A stretch of 64,000 nt of DNA from Sphingomonas sp. SUN039 (GCF_024758725.1 NZ_CP096972.1:292001-356000); one strand, 5' to 3'; counted from the stretch's first letter, positions 8,337 through 18,537 are shown. The notes: generated from the letters alone by a model not told the origin. A program made the numbers and translations.

Positions 8337-9605
8337 TCATTGGCCCTCGAACAATCCGCAGGGGTCGATCACGGCGCGGCCAGCCAACTGGGCGGGCTCG
8401 ATCGACTTGAAGACCGTATGGGCCGTCAGAAAGACGATTACATCGGCCTCCAGCGCTGCGGCGAGATCGACAAGCGGGACCTGTGCCTGGCCAAGTTCGG
8501 GCGGCGCAACTTCGGCGAACGGATCGCAGGCAATCACCCGGCCGATGCCCATGGCCGCAGCCAGCGCCGTCACCTCGACGGCGGGGCTTTCGCGGAAATC
8601 ATCGACGTCGGGTTTATAGGCGAGGCCCATGCAGGCAATGGTCGGCTCCTGCTTGCCGCAGGTCAGCGCCGCCTCGCGGATCTTGTCGGCCACCCAATGC
8701 GGCTTTGCATCGTTGATACGCCGTGCGGTGGCGATCAGCCGCGACAGACCGGGTGCCATATCGACGATGAACCAGGGGTCGACCGCGATACAATGGCCGC
8801 CAACGCCGGCACCGGGACGCAGGATCTCGACCCGGGGATGTTTGTTGGTCAGCCCGATCAATTCCCAGACATCGATCCCGAATTTGTCGCAGATGAGCGA
8901 CAATTCATTGGCGAAAGCGATATTCACATCGCGAAACGCATTCTCTGACAATTTGCAGAGTTCGGCCGTGCGGGCGTTGGTGACGTGGCAGGCTCCCTTG
9001 ACCGCCAGACTGTAGAATTCGACCGCCAGTTCGCTGCACCGCGCTGTCATGCCGCCAACGATCCGGTCGTTATGCACGACTTCGTGGAGCACGCGTCCTG
9101 GCAGGATACGCTCGGGACAATGAGCGATATGGACCGAGCAATTCTTCCCGTCCTGATGCGGGAATACCAGATCGGCGCGCTCTTCGGCCAGCCAGCGCGA
9201 GATCTGCTCCGTCGTTCCCACAGGGGACGTCGATTCCAGAATGACAAGATTGCCGGGCTGCAGCTGCGCCGCGATCATCCGCGATGCGGATTCGACAAAG
9301 CGCAGATCAGGTTCCTTATCGCCCTTGAACGGGGTCGGGACGGCGATGAGAAACACATCGGCCGGTGCCGGCACTATGGTCGCGCGCAACTTACCGCGCT
9401 CGACGACGCGGCCGAGTACTTCGTCCAGGTTGGTTTCAACGATATGCGCCCGACCGTTGTTGATGCTGGCGACAGCGGCCTCGTTAACGTCGACACCGAT
9501 AACCGTGATCCCGGCGTCGGCAAGTACCGCAGCCGTGGGCAGCCCGACATAGCCGAGACCATAAATCGAAGCGGTCACTGTAGCGGGATCGCGGAAGCTT
9601 TTCAT
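8337..9605 (-). CDS. wecC: UDP-N-acetyl-D-mannosamine dehydrogenase, WecC-like
   Basis: A 422-residue nucleotide-sugar dehydrogenase with Rossmann motif [12 protein letters not shown], the [10 protein letters not shown] block of WecC-type enzymes and catalytic Cys in [13 protein letters not shown]. It should oxidise UDP-ManNAc to UDP-ManNAcA. Its start overlaps the stop of the wecB-like epimerase in an ATGA (9602-9605), so the two steps are translationally coupled. It differs from the WbpA-type enzyme of this window in the CPER/SPER block. A second paralogue lies at 27945-29198. Confidence 0.88.
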   Translation of the reverse strand: MKSFRDPATVTASIYGLGYVGLPTAAVLADAGITVIGVDVNEAAVASINNGRAHIVETNLDEVLGRVVERGKLRATIVPAPADVFLIAVPTPFKGDKEPDLRFVESASRMIAAQLQPGNLVILESTSPVGTTEQISRWLAEERADLVFPHQDGKNCSVHIAHCPERILPGRVLHEVVHNDRIVGGMTARCSELAVEFYSLAVKGACHVTNARTAELCKLSENAFRDVNIAFANELSLICDKFGIDVWELIGLTNKHPRVEILRPGAGVGGHCIAVDPWFIVDMAPGLSRLIATARRINDAKPHWVADKIREAALTCGKQEPTIACMGLAYKPDVDDFRESPAVEVTALAAAMGIGRVIACDPFAEVAPPELGQAQVPLVDLAAALEADVIVFLTAHTVFKSIEPAQLAGRAVIDPCGLFEGQ

Positions 9606-10747
9606 ACCTGTGCCTCTTGCATCGATTGGTTGGCCAGAGCGTCCAGAATGCGTCTGGTGGCAAGGCCGTCGCCATAGGGGTTATGGGCTTTTGCCATGGC
9701 CTGATAGGCTAGCGGATCGTCGAGCAGGCGGGTCGCCTGTTCGATGAGCGCGGCGGAAGACGTGCCGGTGAGCAAAACAGTGCCCGCTTCGACGGCCTCG
9801 GGCCGCTCGGTGGTATCGCGGGTAACGAGAACTGGCTTGCCCAGACTTGGCGCTTCTTCCTGAACGCCGCCGGAGTCGGTGACGATCAAATGGGCGCGGG
9901 TCATTAGCCATATGAACGTCAGATAGGGGACGGGTTCGATCAGATGCACGTCATCGACGCCGGCCAGAATGGGATCGACTGCCGCACGAACCTTTGGATT
10001 AAGGTGAACGGGATAAACGATCTGGACGTCGCCGCGTTGCGCGAGAATGGCCAGCGCCTGGCAGACCCGCGCAATCCCGCCGTCGTGATTTTCGCGCCGG
10101 TGACCGGTGACAAGAATCAACTTTTTACCGGCCGCCAGCGGCGGCAGGCCAGCTTCGATTTCACGCTTCAGCCGGGTGTCGTTTTCGAGCTTGGACTGCG
10201 CGATGAACAGGGCATCGATCACCGTATTGCCGGTCACGAAGATTGCCTCAGGCGCGACGGCCTCTTCGGCCAGATTCTGCCGCGACAACTCGGTCGGCGC
10301 GAAATGCAGGCTGGCCAGTCGACCGGTAATCTGACGGTTTGCCTCTTCAGGCCATGGCGATTTCAGGTTTCGCGTCCGAAGTCCGGCTTCGACATGCCCG
10401 ACCGGGATATGGCTATAAAATGCTGCCAGCGCTGCGGCGGTCGATGTCGTCGTGTCGCCATGAACCAACACCCAGTCGGGCCGCCAATCGGCAAAGACGC
10501 GCTCCATGCCTTCGAGCACAGCCGTGGTTATGTGTGTCAGCCCCTGGCCCTCACGCATGATTTGCAGATCATCGTCTGCGGTCATCCCGAAAATATCCAT
10601 GACCTGATCGAGCATCGCCGCATGTTGACCGGTCACGCAGAGACGCCCCTCGAAACGAGGGTCGTCCGCAAGCGCGAGGACCACGGGGGCCATCTTTATG
10701 GCTTCCGGCCGCGTTCCGAACACGGTCAGCACTTTAACAGGTTTCAT
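9602..10747 (-). CDS. wecB: UDP-N-acetylglucosamine 2-epimerase (non-hydrolysing), WecB/WbpI-like
   Basis: A 381-residue epimerase beginning [19 protein letters not shown]. It contains [15 protein letters not shown] and [18 protein letters not shown], the UDP-binding and catalytic blocks of the non-hydrolysing family. It converts UDP-GlcNAc to UDP-ManNAc for the coupled WecC. Because WbpI, which epimerises the diacetamido uronate, belongs to the same superfamily, this protein could also serve the diamino-uronate branch. The start used here is the conserved one; an in-frame codon 100 codons upstream lies in the divergent promoter region. Confidence 0.88.
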   Translation of the reverse strand: MKPVKVLTVFGTRPEAIKMAPVVLALADDPRFEGRLCVTGQHAAMLDQVMDIFGMTADDDLQIMREGQGLTHITTAVLEGMERVFADWRPDWVLVHGDTTTSTAAALAAFYSHIPVGHVEAGLRTRNLKSPWPEEANRQITGRLASLHFAPTELSRQNLAEEAVAPEAIFVTGNTVIDALFIAQSKLENDTRLKREIEAGLPPLAAGKKLILVTGHRRENHDGGIARVCQALAILAQRGDVQIVYPVHLNPKVRAAVDPILAGVDDVHLIEPVPYLTFIWLMTRAHLIVTDSGGVQEEAPSLGKPVLVTRDTTERPEAVEAGTVLLTGTSSAALIEQATRLLDDPLAYQAMAKAHNPYGDGLATRRILDALANQSMQEAQV

Positions 10748-10891
10748 CGTATCTCTTTGAGTGCGGCGCAGGCGCGCAACGCGACCGCCTATAGCAATGA
10801 ATTGCGCGCGCAAAAGGAGAAAGGTAACTGGACACCGTGCAAGATTTCGGCTTGGGGGAGCGCCGAGCAAGACAAGGCCTTTTACCGGACT

Positions 10892-12070
10892 ATGTTGAAC
10901 ACCCCATTTGCGCCGTGGCCGAGCTTTTCCGAAGAGGAAGTGGAGGCAGTGGCGGGCGTCCTGCAATCGAACCGGGTCAATTACTGGACGGGCAACGAAG
11001 GTCGCGTGTTCGAGGCGGAATTCGCGGCTTGGACGGGCACGGATCACGCCATCGCGCTTTCGAACGGGACGCTGGCGCTCGATCTTGCTCTCAAGGGATT
11101 GGGGATCGGACCGGGTGACGAGGTGATCGTTACGCCACGGACATTCATTGCATCGGTTTCATCGGTCATTACCGCCGGCGCCCGACCGGTGTTTGCCGAT
11201 GTCGATGCCGACAGCGGCAACATTACGGCCGACACTATTGCCGCCGTAACGTCCGACTGCACGCGGGCCGTGCTGCCTGTGCATCTGGCGGGCTGGCCGT
11301 GCGACATGGGGCCAATCATGGCGCTTGCCGCTGTGCGTGATCTCAAGGTGATCGAGGATTGCGCGCAAGCCCATGGGGCAACGGTCGATGGCACACATGT
11401 AGGCGCGATTGGCGATGTCGGCGCATGGTCGTTCTGCCAGGACAAGATCATGACGACGGGCGGGGAAGGGGGCATGGTCACCTGCAACGATCCCGACGTC
11501 TGGGCCAAAATGTGGTCGTACAAGGATCACGGCAAGAGCTGGGATGCGGTCTACGAACGCACCCACCCGCCGGGTTTTCGCTGGGTGCACGAAAGCGTCG
11601 GGACCAACTGGCGCATGCTCGAGATGCAAGCGGCGATCGGCCGCATCCAGCTTCGCCGCATGACGGATTGGACCGCACGTCGCACGGCCATTGCCGTGCG
11701 TATTGCCGATGCGCTGCAGCCGTTTGCTGGGGCCGTGCGTGTCCCGATGCCGCGTGCCGGACTAACTCATGCCTTTTACCGGCTGTACGCCTATGTGCGC
11801 CCCGATAACCTTCAGCCGGGGTGGAGCCGCGACCGGATCGTTGCCGAGGTCGTCGCAGCGGGTGTTCCGCTGCTTCAGGGCAGCTGCTCGGAGGTCTATC
11901 TCGAAAAGGCGTTCGATGACACCGGCTTCCGCCCCGCGCGCCCGCTCGAAGTCGCCCGCGAGCTTGGCGCGACGAGCCTGATGTTCCTCACGCATCCCAC
12001 GCTGACCGATGCCGAGGTCGACAAATGCTGCGCCGTCGTGTCGCAAGTATTTGCGTCGGCGAGCCGGTAA
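10892..12070 (+). CDS. DegT/DnrJ/EryC1 sugar aminotransferase (second)
   Basis: A 392-residue PLP aminotransferase starting [16 protein letters not shown]. The PLP lysine is in [14 protein letters not shown] and the blocks [15 protein letters not shown] and [14 protein letters not shown] are typical. It opens a plus-strand run with the phosphoglycosyl transferase, formyltransferase, deacetylase and acetyltransferase. It probably makes an amino sugar (perhaps a 4-amino-4,6-dideoxy hexose) that the formyltransferase or acetyltransferase then caps. The 4,6-dehydratase and the keto-sugar source are not in the window, so the substrate is open. An in-frame extension far upstream overlaps wecB and is not used. 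Confidence 0.86.
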   Translation: MLNTPFAPWPSFSEEEVEAVAGVLQSNRVNYWTGNEGRVFEAEFAAWTGTDHAIALSNGTLALDLALKGLGIGPGDEVIVTPRTFIASVSSVITAGARPVFADVDADSGNITADTIAAVTSDCTRAVLPVHLAGWPCDMGPIMALAAVRDLKVIEDCAQAHGATVDGTHVGAIGDVGAWSFCQDKIMTTGGEGGMVTCNDPDVWAKMWSYKDHGKSWDAVYERTHPPGFRWVHESVGTNWRMLEMQAAIGRIQLRRMTDWTARRTAIAVRIADALQPFAGAVRVPMPRAGLTHAFYRLYAYVRPDNLQPGWSRDRIVAEVVAAGVPLLQGSCSEVYLEKAFDDTGFRPARPLEVARELGATSLMFLTHPTLTDAEVDKCCAVVSQVFASASR

Positions 12071-12113
12071 GCTTGGGGTTCGCCCAGTTCTCGACCGCCC
12101 GACGTCGTGCAGC

Positions 12114-12734
12114 ATGAAGGATGAGTCGCATTCCTATTTGAAGCGCGGTTTCGATCTTGTCGCTGGGGTGCTAGGCTTTGTCGCGCTTTCGCCGGTCATG
12201 ATCGCCGTGGCTCTGGCCGTCGTGGCGACGATGGGGATGCCGCTGTTTTTCGTGCAATCACGGAGCGGCCTTGGCGGCAAGGCGATCAACTTGCTGAAGT
12301 TTCGCAGCATGACCGACGCGCGCGACGCGAATGGCCAATTGCTTCCCGATGACCATCGGACGCCATCGGTAGGATTCCTGATCCGGCGTTATCGCGTAGA
12401 TGAGCTGCCCTCGCTGTTCAACATCGTCCGGGGCGACATTTCGCTGGTTGGCCCGCGCCCCCTTTTGAAAACGTCGGAAGCAAATGTTACCGGTGGCATG
12501 CGGCGACTGTCGGTCAAGCCCGGATTGACCGGGCTCTCGCAGATATCGGGCAACACATTGCTCAGCGAACATGAGAAGCTCGCCGTCGATCTCTACTATA
12601 TCGCGAACCGGTCGATGGCCTTCGACCTCAGAATTGTCTTGCAGACGCTGATGACGGTCATCCATGGTGAGCGACGAGACGAGGCGCTCATTTCGCGCGC
12701 GCTGGCCTTGATGGCGATGGACACCGCACGATGA
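12114..12734 (+). CDS. PglC/WcaJ-family phosphoglycosyl transferase
   Basis: A 206-residue monotopic phosphoglycosyl transferase. A single hydrophobic segment (about residues 14-36) with flanking KRGFDL is followed by the KFRSMTD block, the catalytic Asp-Glu dyad in YRVDELPSLFN, then VGPRPLL and KPGLTGLSQISG. It moves a phospho-sugar from a UDP-sugar to undecaprenyl phosphate at the inner face of the membrane and so starts repeat-unit synthesis. The length matches small PglC-type enzymes and not the large WcaJ/WbaP type with an N-terminal membrane domain. It overlaps the formyltransferase start by 4 bases (12731-12734). Confidence 0.9.
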   Translation: MKDESHSYLKRGFDLVAGVLGFVALSPVMIAVALAVVATMGMPLFFVQSRSGLGGKAINLLKFRSMTDARDANGQLLPDDHRTPSVGFLIRRYRVDELPSLFNIVRGDISLVGPRPLLKTSEANVTGGMRRLSVKPGLTGLSQISGNTLLSEHEKLAVDLYYIANRSMAFDLRIVLQTLMTVIHGERRDEALISRALALMAMDTAR

Positions 12735-13663
12735 CCCGATCCGCAATTGTTGTCGGGGCGGTGCAGTCTACCGCCATATTGCTCGAAGCGATGCGCGCGG
12801 CCGGCTGGCTGCCAAAGCTGATCATTACCGTGCCCGATGACCGCTCTGCGATGCATTCGGACTATGTCGATCTGGGTGCATGGGGTGCTGTGCATGGTGT
12901 CGAGGTCGCCAAAAGCCTGAACGTCGAGCAGCCCGATATTCTCGCCCGCGTACGCGATCTCGATCCCGACTTTATTTTCGTGGTCGGATGGTCGCGCCTT
13001 TGCGGTCCCACGTTTCAGGCGTGCGCGCGCAGCGGCGTGATGGGCTATCATCCGGCTCCGCTGCCGCGCCTGCGGGGTCGCTCTGCCTTGTCATGGACCA
13101 TCCTGCTGCAACTCGAACGGACGGCGGGGAGCCTGTTCTGGATCGATGAGGGCACCGATGCAGGCGCGCTGCTCGCGCAGGAGACGTTCGAGCTGGACGA
13201 ACGCGTGCGACTGGGCGAGCTGCTCGACTTGCACATGCTCGCGCTGAGGAAGATGCTGGACAGGGTATTGCCGAGGTTGATTGAGGGCGACGTCAGTGCC
13301 GCAGTGCAAGACGAAAGTGCGGCGACATATCTGTCGGCGCGGCGGCCCGAAGACGGCCTTATCAATTGGAATGATGACGCGCTTTCTATCGACCGGCTGA
13401 TCCGTGCAGTCGGCCGTCCCTATCCGGGCGCCTTTACATGGCTGGGTCGCAAAAAGGTCACCATCTGGGATGCCAAACCCGTCGCTCGGCCTGAGTGGAT
13501 CGCGCAGGTCGGGCAGATATTCGACTATGCAGCCGGCGCACCGATCGTCCGGTGCGGCAATGGAAGTTCGCTCTGCCTTGTGGAATATGACATCAGCGAA
13601 GGAGGGGAACCCGTCGAGTCCCGCCTGAAAGGGCAGCCACGTTTTCGGGAGAGATCGAATTGA
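12731..13663 (+). CDS. formyltransferase-fold sugar-modifying enzyme
   Basis: A 310-residue protein with the formyltransferase fold shared by methionyl-tRNA formyltransferase and sugar N-formyltransferases. The block GYHPAPLPRLRGRSAL aligns with NxHxSLLPxxRG; histidine and RGR are kept, but the catalytic-triad Asn position reads Gly. The third triad residue is in DEGTDAGALL. The C-terminal half resembles the OB-like domain of the family (YLSARRPEDGLINW). In context it probably formylates an amino sugar made by the preceding aminotransferase, using N10-formyl-tetrahydrofolate. A housekeeping fmt is unlikely because there is no def neighbour and the triad is changed. Confidence 0.78.
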   Translation: MTRSAIVVGAVQSTAILLEAMRAAGWLPKLIITVPDDRSAMHSDYVDLGAWGAVHGVEVAKSLNVEQPDILARVRDLDPDFIFVVGWSRLCGPTFQACARSGVMGYHPAPLPRLRGRSALSWTILLQLERTAGSLFWIDEGTDAGALLAQETFELDERVRLGELLDLHMLALRKMLDRVLPRLIEGDVSAAVQDESAATYLSARRPEDGLINWNDDALSIDRLIRAVGRPYPGAFTWLGRKKVTIWDAKPVARPEWIAQVGQIFDYAAGAPIVRCGNGSSLCLVEYDISEGGEPVESRLKGQPRFRERSN

Positions 13664-14334
13664 ATCGGGTTCTGGTTATCGCGCCGCATGCCGACGACGA
13701 GACGCTGGGAATGGGCGCAACGATTGCACGGTTCTCTGCCGAAGGTCGAGCGGTGACCGTTGCTATCATGACGGGGCATGGAAGCGAGCCGAACGTGCTC
13801 GGCCCGCCGAGTCTTTGGGACGGTATCCGCGCGGAAGCAGCACTCGCGTGCAAGGTGCTTGGCGTTCATGAGCTCGTGTTCGATGAATTGCCTGCCGTCG
13901 GTCTCGATCGCCATCCTACACATATTACCAACCGGCGTGTGGCCGATCTGGTCGCTCGTGTCGCGCCGACCGAACTCTACCTGCCGTACTATCACGATTT
14001 GCACGGCGACCACGGGGCGCTGGCCTATGCCGGTTTTGTCGCCACCAGACCCTATCAGTCGCACTCGGTAAAACGGGTGGCTATGTACGAAACGCCGACC
14101 GAAACACATTTGCTGCCACATTCGGTCGTCAACGCCTTTGCACCTACGCTCTTTGTCGATGTTTCGGAGTCGATCGGCAAAAAGACCGATGCCTGGAATT
14201 GTTATGCATCGCAGCATCATGCCGGTCATTCGCCGCGGTCTGCGGCGGCGATCGAGGCACTTGCCACATGGCGGGGCGCGTATATCGGCGTCGCGCACGC
14301 CGAGGCCTTTCATGTCGTGTATGACGCCCAATAG
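13660..14334 (+). CDS. PIG-L family deacetylase (LmbE-like)
   Basis: A 224-residue zinc-dependent N-deacetylase. The metal motif is the N-terminal APHADDETLG, and the third ligand is in the late YYHDLHGDHG block. Start is a TTG coupled to the preceding stop in a TTGA (13660-13663). PIG-L enzymes remove an acetyl group from an N-acetyl sugar. Its coupling to the formyltransferase suggests a deacetylate-then-formylate step on a nucleotide sugar or lipid-linked sugar; that order is inference. Confidence 0.85.
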   Translation: MNRVLVIAPHADDETLGMGATIARFSAEGRAVTVAIMTGHGSEPNVLGPPSLWDGIRAEAALACKVLGVHELVFDELPAVGLDRHPTHITNRRVADLVARVAPTELYLPYYHDLHGDHGALAYAGFVATRPYQSHSVKRVAMYETPTETHLLPHSVVNAFAPTLFVDVSESIGKKTDAWNCYASQHHAGHSPRSAAAIEALATWRGAYIGVAHAEAFHVVYDAQ

Positions 14335-14375
14335 GGGCCTCCCACGGGCGGCGACACACGCGGGGAGCCGCTGAA

Positions 14376-15029
14376 ATGGCAGAATTGATCGGCGTTTATG
14401 GTGCGGGCGGCTGCGGTCGCGGACTCATGCCGCTTGTGCGCGATCAATTTGCTGTGTCTGAAAATGTCGAACTAGTGTTCGTAGACGACGGGCAAGCGGG
14501 GCGGTTCGTCAACGGACAGCGGGTCGTGTCCTTCGCCGACTTTTGTGTGCGACCGGCGCGGGCCAAACGCATGGTCTTGGCCGTCGCCGACGGTGGTGTG
14601 AGGCGGCGGCTTGCTGTCGAATGCGAAGCGGCGTCGATCGACTTTTTCGAGGTGCGGGCGGCAAATGTCGTCATCATGGACGATGTGTCGATCGGGGTCG
14701 GCGCGGCACTGTCGCCCGGGGTCGTCGTCACCAGCAACATCCGGATCGGCCACCATTTCCACTGCAACATCGGCAGCATCGTCGAGCACGACTGCGTCAT
14801 CGGCGACTATGTCACCTTCGCACCCGGCGTCCGGTGCAATGGCAACATCGAGATCGGCGACGGTGCCTATATCGGCGCCGGAGCGATGATCAGGCAGGGC
14901 AGGCACAATGCGCGGCTGAAGATCGGAGCGGGCGCGACCATTGGAATGGGCGCGGTCGTGATCGCCGATGTGCCGGACGGAGTCACCATCGTGGGGAATC
15001 CGGGACGCCCGATTGCACGTTCGTCCTGA
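14376..15029 (+). CDS. PglD/NeuD-family sugar O/N-acetyltransferase
   Basis: A 217-residue protein with an N-terminal Rossmann-like domain (LIGVYGAGGCGRGLMPLV) followed by left-handed beta-helix repeats. The likely catalytic His is in EHDCVIGDY, as in PglD. Such enzymes use acetyl-CoA to acetylate a 4-amino sugar or, as in NeuD, assist sialic-type sugars. It ends the plus-strand run that begins with the second aminotransferase and converges with the unknown gene at 15052. Confidence 0.84.
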   Translation: MAELIGVYGAGGCGRGLMPLVRDQFAVSENVELVFVDDGQAGRFVNGQRVVSFADFCVRPARAKRMVLAVADGGVRRRLAVECEAASIDFFEVRAANVVIMDDVSIGVGAALSPGVVVTSNIRIGHHFHCNIGSIVEHDCVIGDYVTFAPGVRCNGNIEIGDGAYIGAGAMIRQGRHNARLKIGAGATIGMGAVVIADVPDGVTIVGNPGRPIARSS

Positions 15030-15051
15030 GCGGCGCTTGGCCGTCGGGCCG

Positions 15052-16311
15052 TTACAGACTTCGCTGTGGCAAACGCGCGAGCCGGAGGCCTGAGATGACT
15101 GCCTCGGTTGCGCTCGTGCTTCCACCACGGGTCGTAATGGTGACCGACTGGACGGGGCATGCCGCCGTGACATTGGCCGAAAAATCGGCCTTCACCCGTC
15201 CGACGGCGGTACTCGGCACGGACTGCGCTGCAATGACAGTCTGCCCGGTCTTCGCCTCGCAATTGAGATTGAAGGTAACCGAGCCACCTAGGGCCGACGT
15301 GGCGAATTCCACGACTGCGCTGACCTTGATCGGGCCGGCAGCCGCATAGAGCAGCTTTTGGCCCACGACCCCGCCGACATTGGGCTGCGCGAAAATTACG
15401 AGCCGATTTTCGCCTGCGCTGTCGGCTTCGCTTTCGATCTCCGCGCCCTTTTCGGCATCGACAAAAAACTTCCAGCTTATCGGCGCGCGATTCTTGTCCA
15501 GATTTGCCGGCGTCAGTTCAATCGTCGTCAGCGTCTGCGGGTCCGACCTTGGAATCAGGCGATAGACTGTGCGCGCCGCGTCGAAATCACGCACGACGGC
15601 GAGCCGGTCGAGCAGAAAACCCTCCCGACCGCGATACTCCGGTGCTTTGGGAAATCCGCCCGCGCGCTGGGCAAGATCGGCGAATACCGATGTTGCCTTG
15701 CTCTGGTCAATCGCAAAATCGAGAAACGTCGGCAGCCAGGGCGGCGGCTTGTGGAAATATGGCACGAACGCCTGGCGAATTTCGGCATCCTCCAACGCGG
15801 TGGTCAGGGTTGAAAAAAGCAGTGTGTGCGCTTCTTTCGTCGTCCGGATCGCAATATCGTATTGGTAGAGCGTCGCAGCCAGATTACCCGATTGCGAGGC
15901 ATCTTCGATATGCCACAGGTTGGTGGCAAGGTCCCTGCGTGTGGCTCGCTGTGCCAGCTGGAAAAAGGGTCTGGATCCGGCGGGGTTCCCCCGCAAATCG
16001 GCAACCAGCCCGAGAGCACGCAGCGCGGCGGGATTTACCGGGTCGCTGCGTAATGCCGCATGCGCCAATCGGTCGGCGGTACTGGCATCGGGCTTGCCCG
16101 TGGAAACGAGGATTTTGTTATTTGCGCTGGCGGCCAGCGCATAGCCATTCGACGGCAAAATGCCCAACCCCGCGCGTGAATTAGTGACGAGGGCGATGGT
16201 CGCAAGCGCATCACCGAACGACAGCGAGGCCATGGTCGCGGCGAGGACCGCCACGAGTCCGCGGAAGCCCAGTGTAATGTGCCGGCTGGGCCCTGCCGCA
16301 AGCGCACTCAC
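15052..16311 (-). CDS. unknown exported or membrane protein in the wza-wzc operon
   Basis: A 419-residue protein that I do not recognise. Residues 15-45 form one hydrophobic segment, so most of it is probably periplasmic. Residues about 75-190 look helical and tetratricopeptide-like (AAHAALRSDPVNPAALRALG style). The last 150 residues are beta-rich, with strands such as ISWKFFVDAEKGAEI and VSAVVEFATSALGGSVTF, resembling a carbohydrate-binding jelly roll. Its start overlaps the wzc stop in an ATGA (16308-16311), so it is co-translated with the export kinase and probably acts in polymer assembly or export. Confidence 0.72.
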   Translation of the reverse strand: MSALAAGPSRHITLGFRGLVAVLAATMASLSFGDALATIALVTNSRAGLGILPSNGYALAASANNKILVSTGKPDASTADRLAHAALRSDPVNPAALRALGLVADLRGNPAGSRPFFQLAQRATRRDLATNLWHIEDASQSGNLAATLYQYDIAIRTTKEAHTLLFSTLTTALEDAEIRQAFVPYFHKPPPWLPTFLDFAIDQSKATSVFADLAQRAGGFPKAPEYRGREGFLLDRLAVVRDFDAARTVYRLIPRSDPQTLTTIELTPANLDKNRAPISWKFFVDAEKGAEIESEADSAGENRLVIFAQPNVGGVVGQKLLYAAAGPIKVSAVVEFATSALGGSVTFNLNCEAKTGQTVIAAQSVPSTAVGRVKADFSANVTAACPVQSVTITTRGGSTSATEAVISGLRLARLPQRSL

Positions 16312-18500
16312 GCCGATTGGTCGGTGCTGCCATAGCCATAGCCGTAGCCATAGCCATAACCGTAACCGGCGTGGTTCGCCTTGAGCTTGGTCAGCACGGC
16401 ACCGGCAATCTGGGCGTGCACCGCTCTCAGTCGGTCGATCGACGTCTTGAGCCCGCGGACGGCGACCCCTTCGACCTCGATGATGAAAACACAGCCTTCG
16501 ACGGCGCGGGCGAGCAACGGCGCGTCGGCCAGGCCGAGCACGGGTGGCGAATCGATCACGACATGATCGAACTGGCCGAGGAGCTGGGTCACCAGCATCT
16601 TCATGCGATCGCTGCTGAGCAATTCGGCAGCGCTCGGCGGGGTCGGACCGGCCGGAAGCAACTGCAGACCGCGCGAGTTCGTTGGCTTCAGATACTTCGC
16701 CCAGTCATTGTCGCCCGCAAGGATGTTGCTGAGGCCCGACGCATTGCCGACTTCGACAAAGCTATGCAGCGACGGGGAGCGCATGTCGGCATCGATCAGC
16801 AGGACATTTTTCCCCGTGCGACCAAGCACCGTTGCCAACGCAAGACTGGTCGTACTCTTCCCTTCGGCAGGCCGGGTACTGGTTATCATCAGCGAGCGTG
16901 GCACGCCGTGATCGGTCGAAAACGCCAGGCTGGAACGGATTGAAATATATGCTTCGGACAGCGACGACTTCGCATCGTTCAGCATCGCTATGACGTCGGC
17001 ATCGGGCGCATCGGGCACGCTGCCCAGCAAGGGGATGTGCAACAGGCGATTGACGTCGCCCGGATCGCGCAGTCCCTCGTCGATCTGCTCGAGCGCGAAT
17101 GTCGCAGCGCCCGCAACGACGAGTCCTGCGAGCAGGGCCAACGCCATGTTGACCGGCAGTTTCGGGGATGAAGGCGAGTCCGGCACATCGGCGGCGTTGA
17201 CGATGGAAATGTTATTCGCCGCAACACCCGCGACGCCGATTTCCTTGTAGCGCTGGAGCAGACCGTCATACAGTTCGCGGTTCGTGTCGGCTTCGCGCTG
17301 ATAAATATTATACTGAATGCTGTCGCGCTGCTGGACATCCATCTGCTCGCGCAGTCCGTCGACCCGTGCTCTGAGCCCAGCTTCACGCTTTGCAGCTTCC
17401 GAATATTCGCTCGACCGCGTCGATTGAACGCGCGAAACCTCACGCGCAATACTGGTGTCTAGCGCGCGCACCTGTTCGGCTAACGCACGTGCCGCAGGAT
17501 AACCCGGCTCGAACTGAACCATCAACTTGGCATATTCCGATGCGACTTCCGCGCGCTTTTGGCGCAGCGACGAGATTGCGACGTTGCTCAACGCCTCCGC
17601 ATTCGCCCCGTTGCCGGAATTTTCGCGTGAACGGCTTTCGGCGTTGATCCGGTCTGCTGTCGCTTTGGCCAAAGCATCGTTAAGCGCCTCGAGATCGCTC
17701 GACACAAGAGTCCGTTCGACCTTCGTCTTGCCATCGGCGCTTTCGGATTTTCCCAGCGCAACGATGCCCTTTTGCGACGCATAGTTGACCAGATCGCGTT
17801 CCGAGGATTCGAGCCGGGCGCGGAGCTCGGCGAGCCTTCCTTCGAGGAACCTGCGCGCATCAGCGGTCGACTCGAACCGGCGGTCCATGCTCGACTGGAT
17901 ATATTGTTGCGACCAGACATTGGCGATCTGCGCCGAGATCTTCGGTGACGCGCTGGTATAGACGATATCGATCAGACTCGACCCGCGAATGGGCACGATC
18001 GAGATATTACCGATAAGCAGATTGACGGCGAGCTTTTCGCGGTTCGCCCGTTCGGCCGGCGAGAGCGCCCGATCGCTCTTGTTGAAGAACATGGACTCGT
18101 TCGTCGTGTCCACGCCGTGCGCTGCCATAAAATCGCGGTTCGAGGAGAGCCGCAAGGTTTTCGATACACGTTGGGCCAGCGAGCGGTCCGAAAGCAGTGA
18201 ATATTGGGTCTGGTAGAATTCGAGCTCGCGTCCGACTCCTTCGGACTCGACGCCTTCGACCTTCGTGATGTTCTTCTGTTCGCGACTTATCTCGATACGA
18301 GCCGCAGCCGAATATTTGGGCGTGGCGAGCAGTGTCGCGATCAGCCCTATGACTAGCGATGCCGCGACGATGCCAGCGATCAACCATTTCCACCGCAATG
18401 CCACCTGCCAATATTGCAGCAGAATCGGCGGGGCTATGCCGGGTCGCTGTTGCGCCATAGCCGGCGAATTCATCATCTCGATCGGTACTGAGTTTGGCAT
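16308..18500 (-). CDS. wzc: Wzc-type polysaccharide co-polymerase with tyrosine autokinase domain
   Basis: A 730-residue BY-kinase. A Wzz-like N-terminal part has transmembrane segments near residues 38-58 and 455-475, with a long coiled periplasmic region between. The cytoplasmic kinase has Walker A STRPAEGKSTT (about 545), Walker A' LLIDADMRSP (about 567) and Walker B VIDSPPVLG (about 650). The C-terminus ends in a tyrosine cluster GYGYGYGYGYGYG, the expected autophosphorylation tail. It should control chain length and export together with Wza. It lies 37 bases after wza in the same operon. Confidence 0.92.
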   Translation of the reverse strand: MPNSVPIEMMNSPAMAQQRPGIAPPILLQYWQVALRWKWLIAGIVAASLVIGLIATLLATPKYSAAARIEISREQKNITKVEGVESEGVGRELEFYQTQYSLLSDRSLAQRVSKTLRLSSNRDFMAAHGVDTTNESMFFNKSDRALSPAERANREKLAVNLLIGNISIVPIRGSSLIDIVYTSASPKISAQIANVWSQQYIQSSMDRRFESTADARRFLEGRLAELRARLESSERDLVNYASQKGIVALGKSESADGKTKVERTLVSSDLEALNDALAKATADRINAESRSRENSGNGANAEALSNVAISSLRQKRAEVASEYAKLMVQFEPGYPAARALAEQVRALDTSIAREVSRVQSTRSSEYSEAAKREAGLRARVDGLREQMDVQQRDSIQYNIYQREADTNRELYDGLLQRYKEIGVAGVAANNISIVNAADVPDSPSSPKLPVNMALALLAGLVVAGAATFALEQIDEGLRDPGDVNRLLHIPLLGSVPDAPDADVIAMLNDAKSSLSEAYISIRSSLAFSTDHGVPRSLMITSTRPAEGKSTTSLALATVLGRTGKNVLLIDADMRSPSLHSFVEVGNASGLSNILAGDNDWAKYLKPTNSRGLQLLPAGPTPPSAAELLSSDRMKMLVTQLLGQFDHVVIDSPPVLGLADAPLLARAVEGCVFIIEVEGVAVRGLKTSIDRLRAVHAQIAGAVLTKLKANHAGYGYGYGYGYGYGSTDQSA
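16331..16366 (-). repeat. six tandem hexanucleotides encoding the Wzc tyrosine tail
   Basis: Six in-frame 6-base units (CATAGC-like, with variants CGTAGC, CATAAC and CGTAAC) encode alternating Tyr-Gly at the C-terminus of Wzc. Each copy gained or lost would add or remove one phosphorylatable tyrosine without breaking the frame. Units are imperfect copies, so the tract is older than a recent slippage event. Confidence 0.85.
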
Positions 18501-18537
18501 CTGCGTTTCGTTCTTTCGAGGGAGTCCGGCGGCGAGC

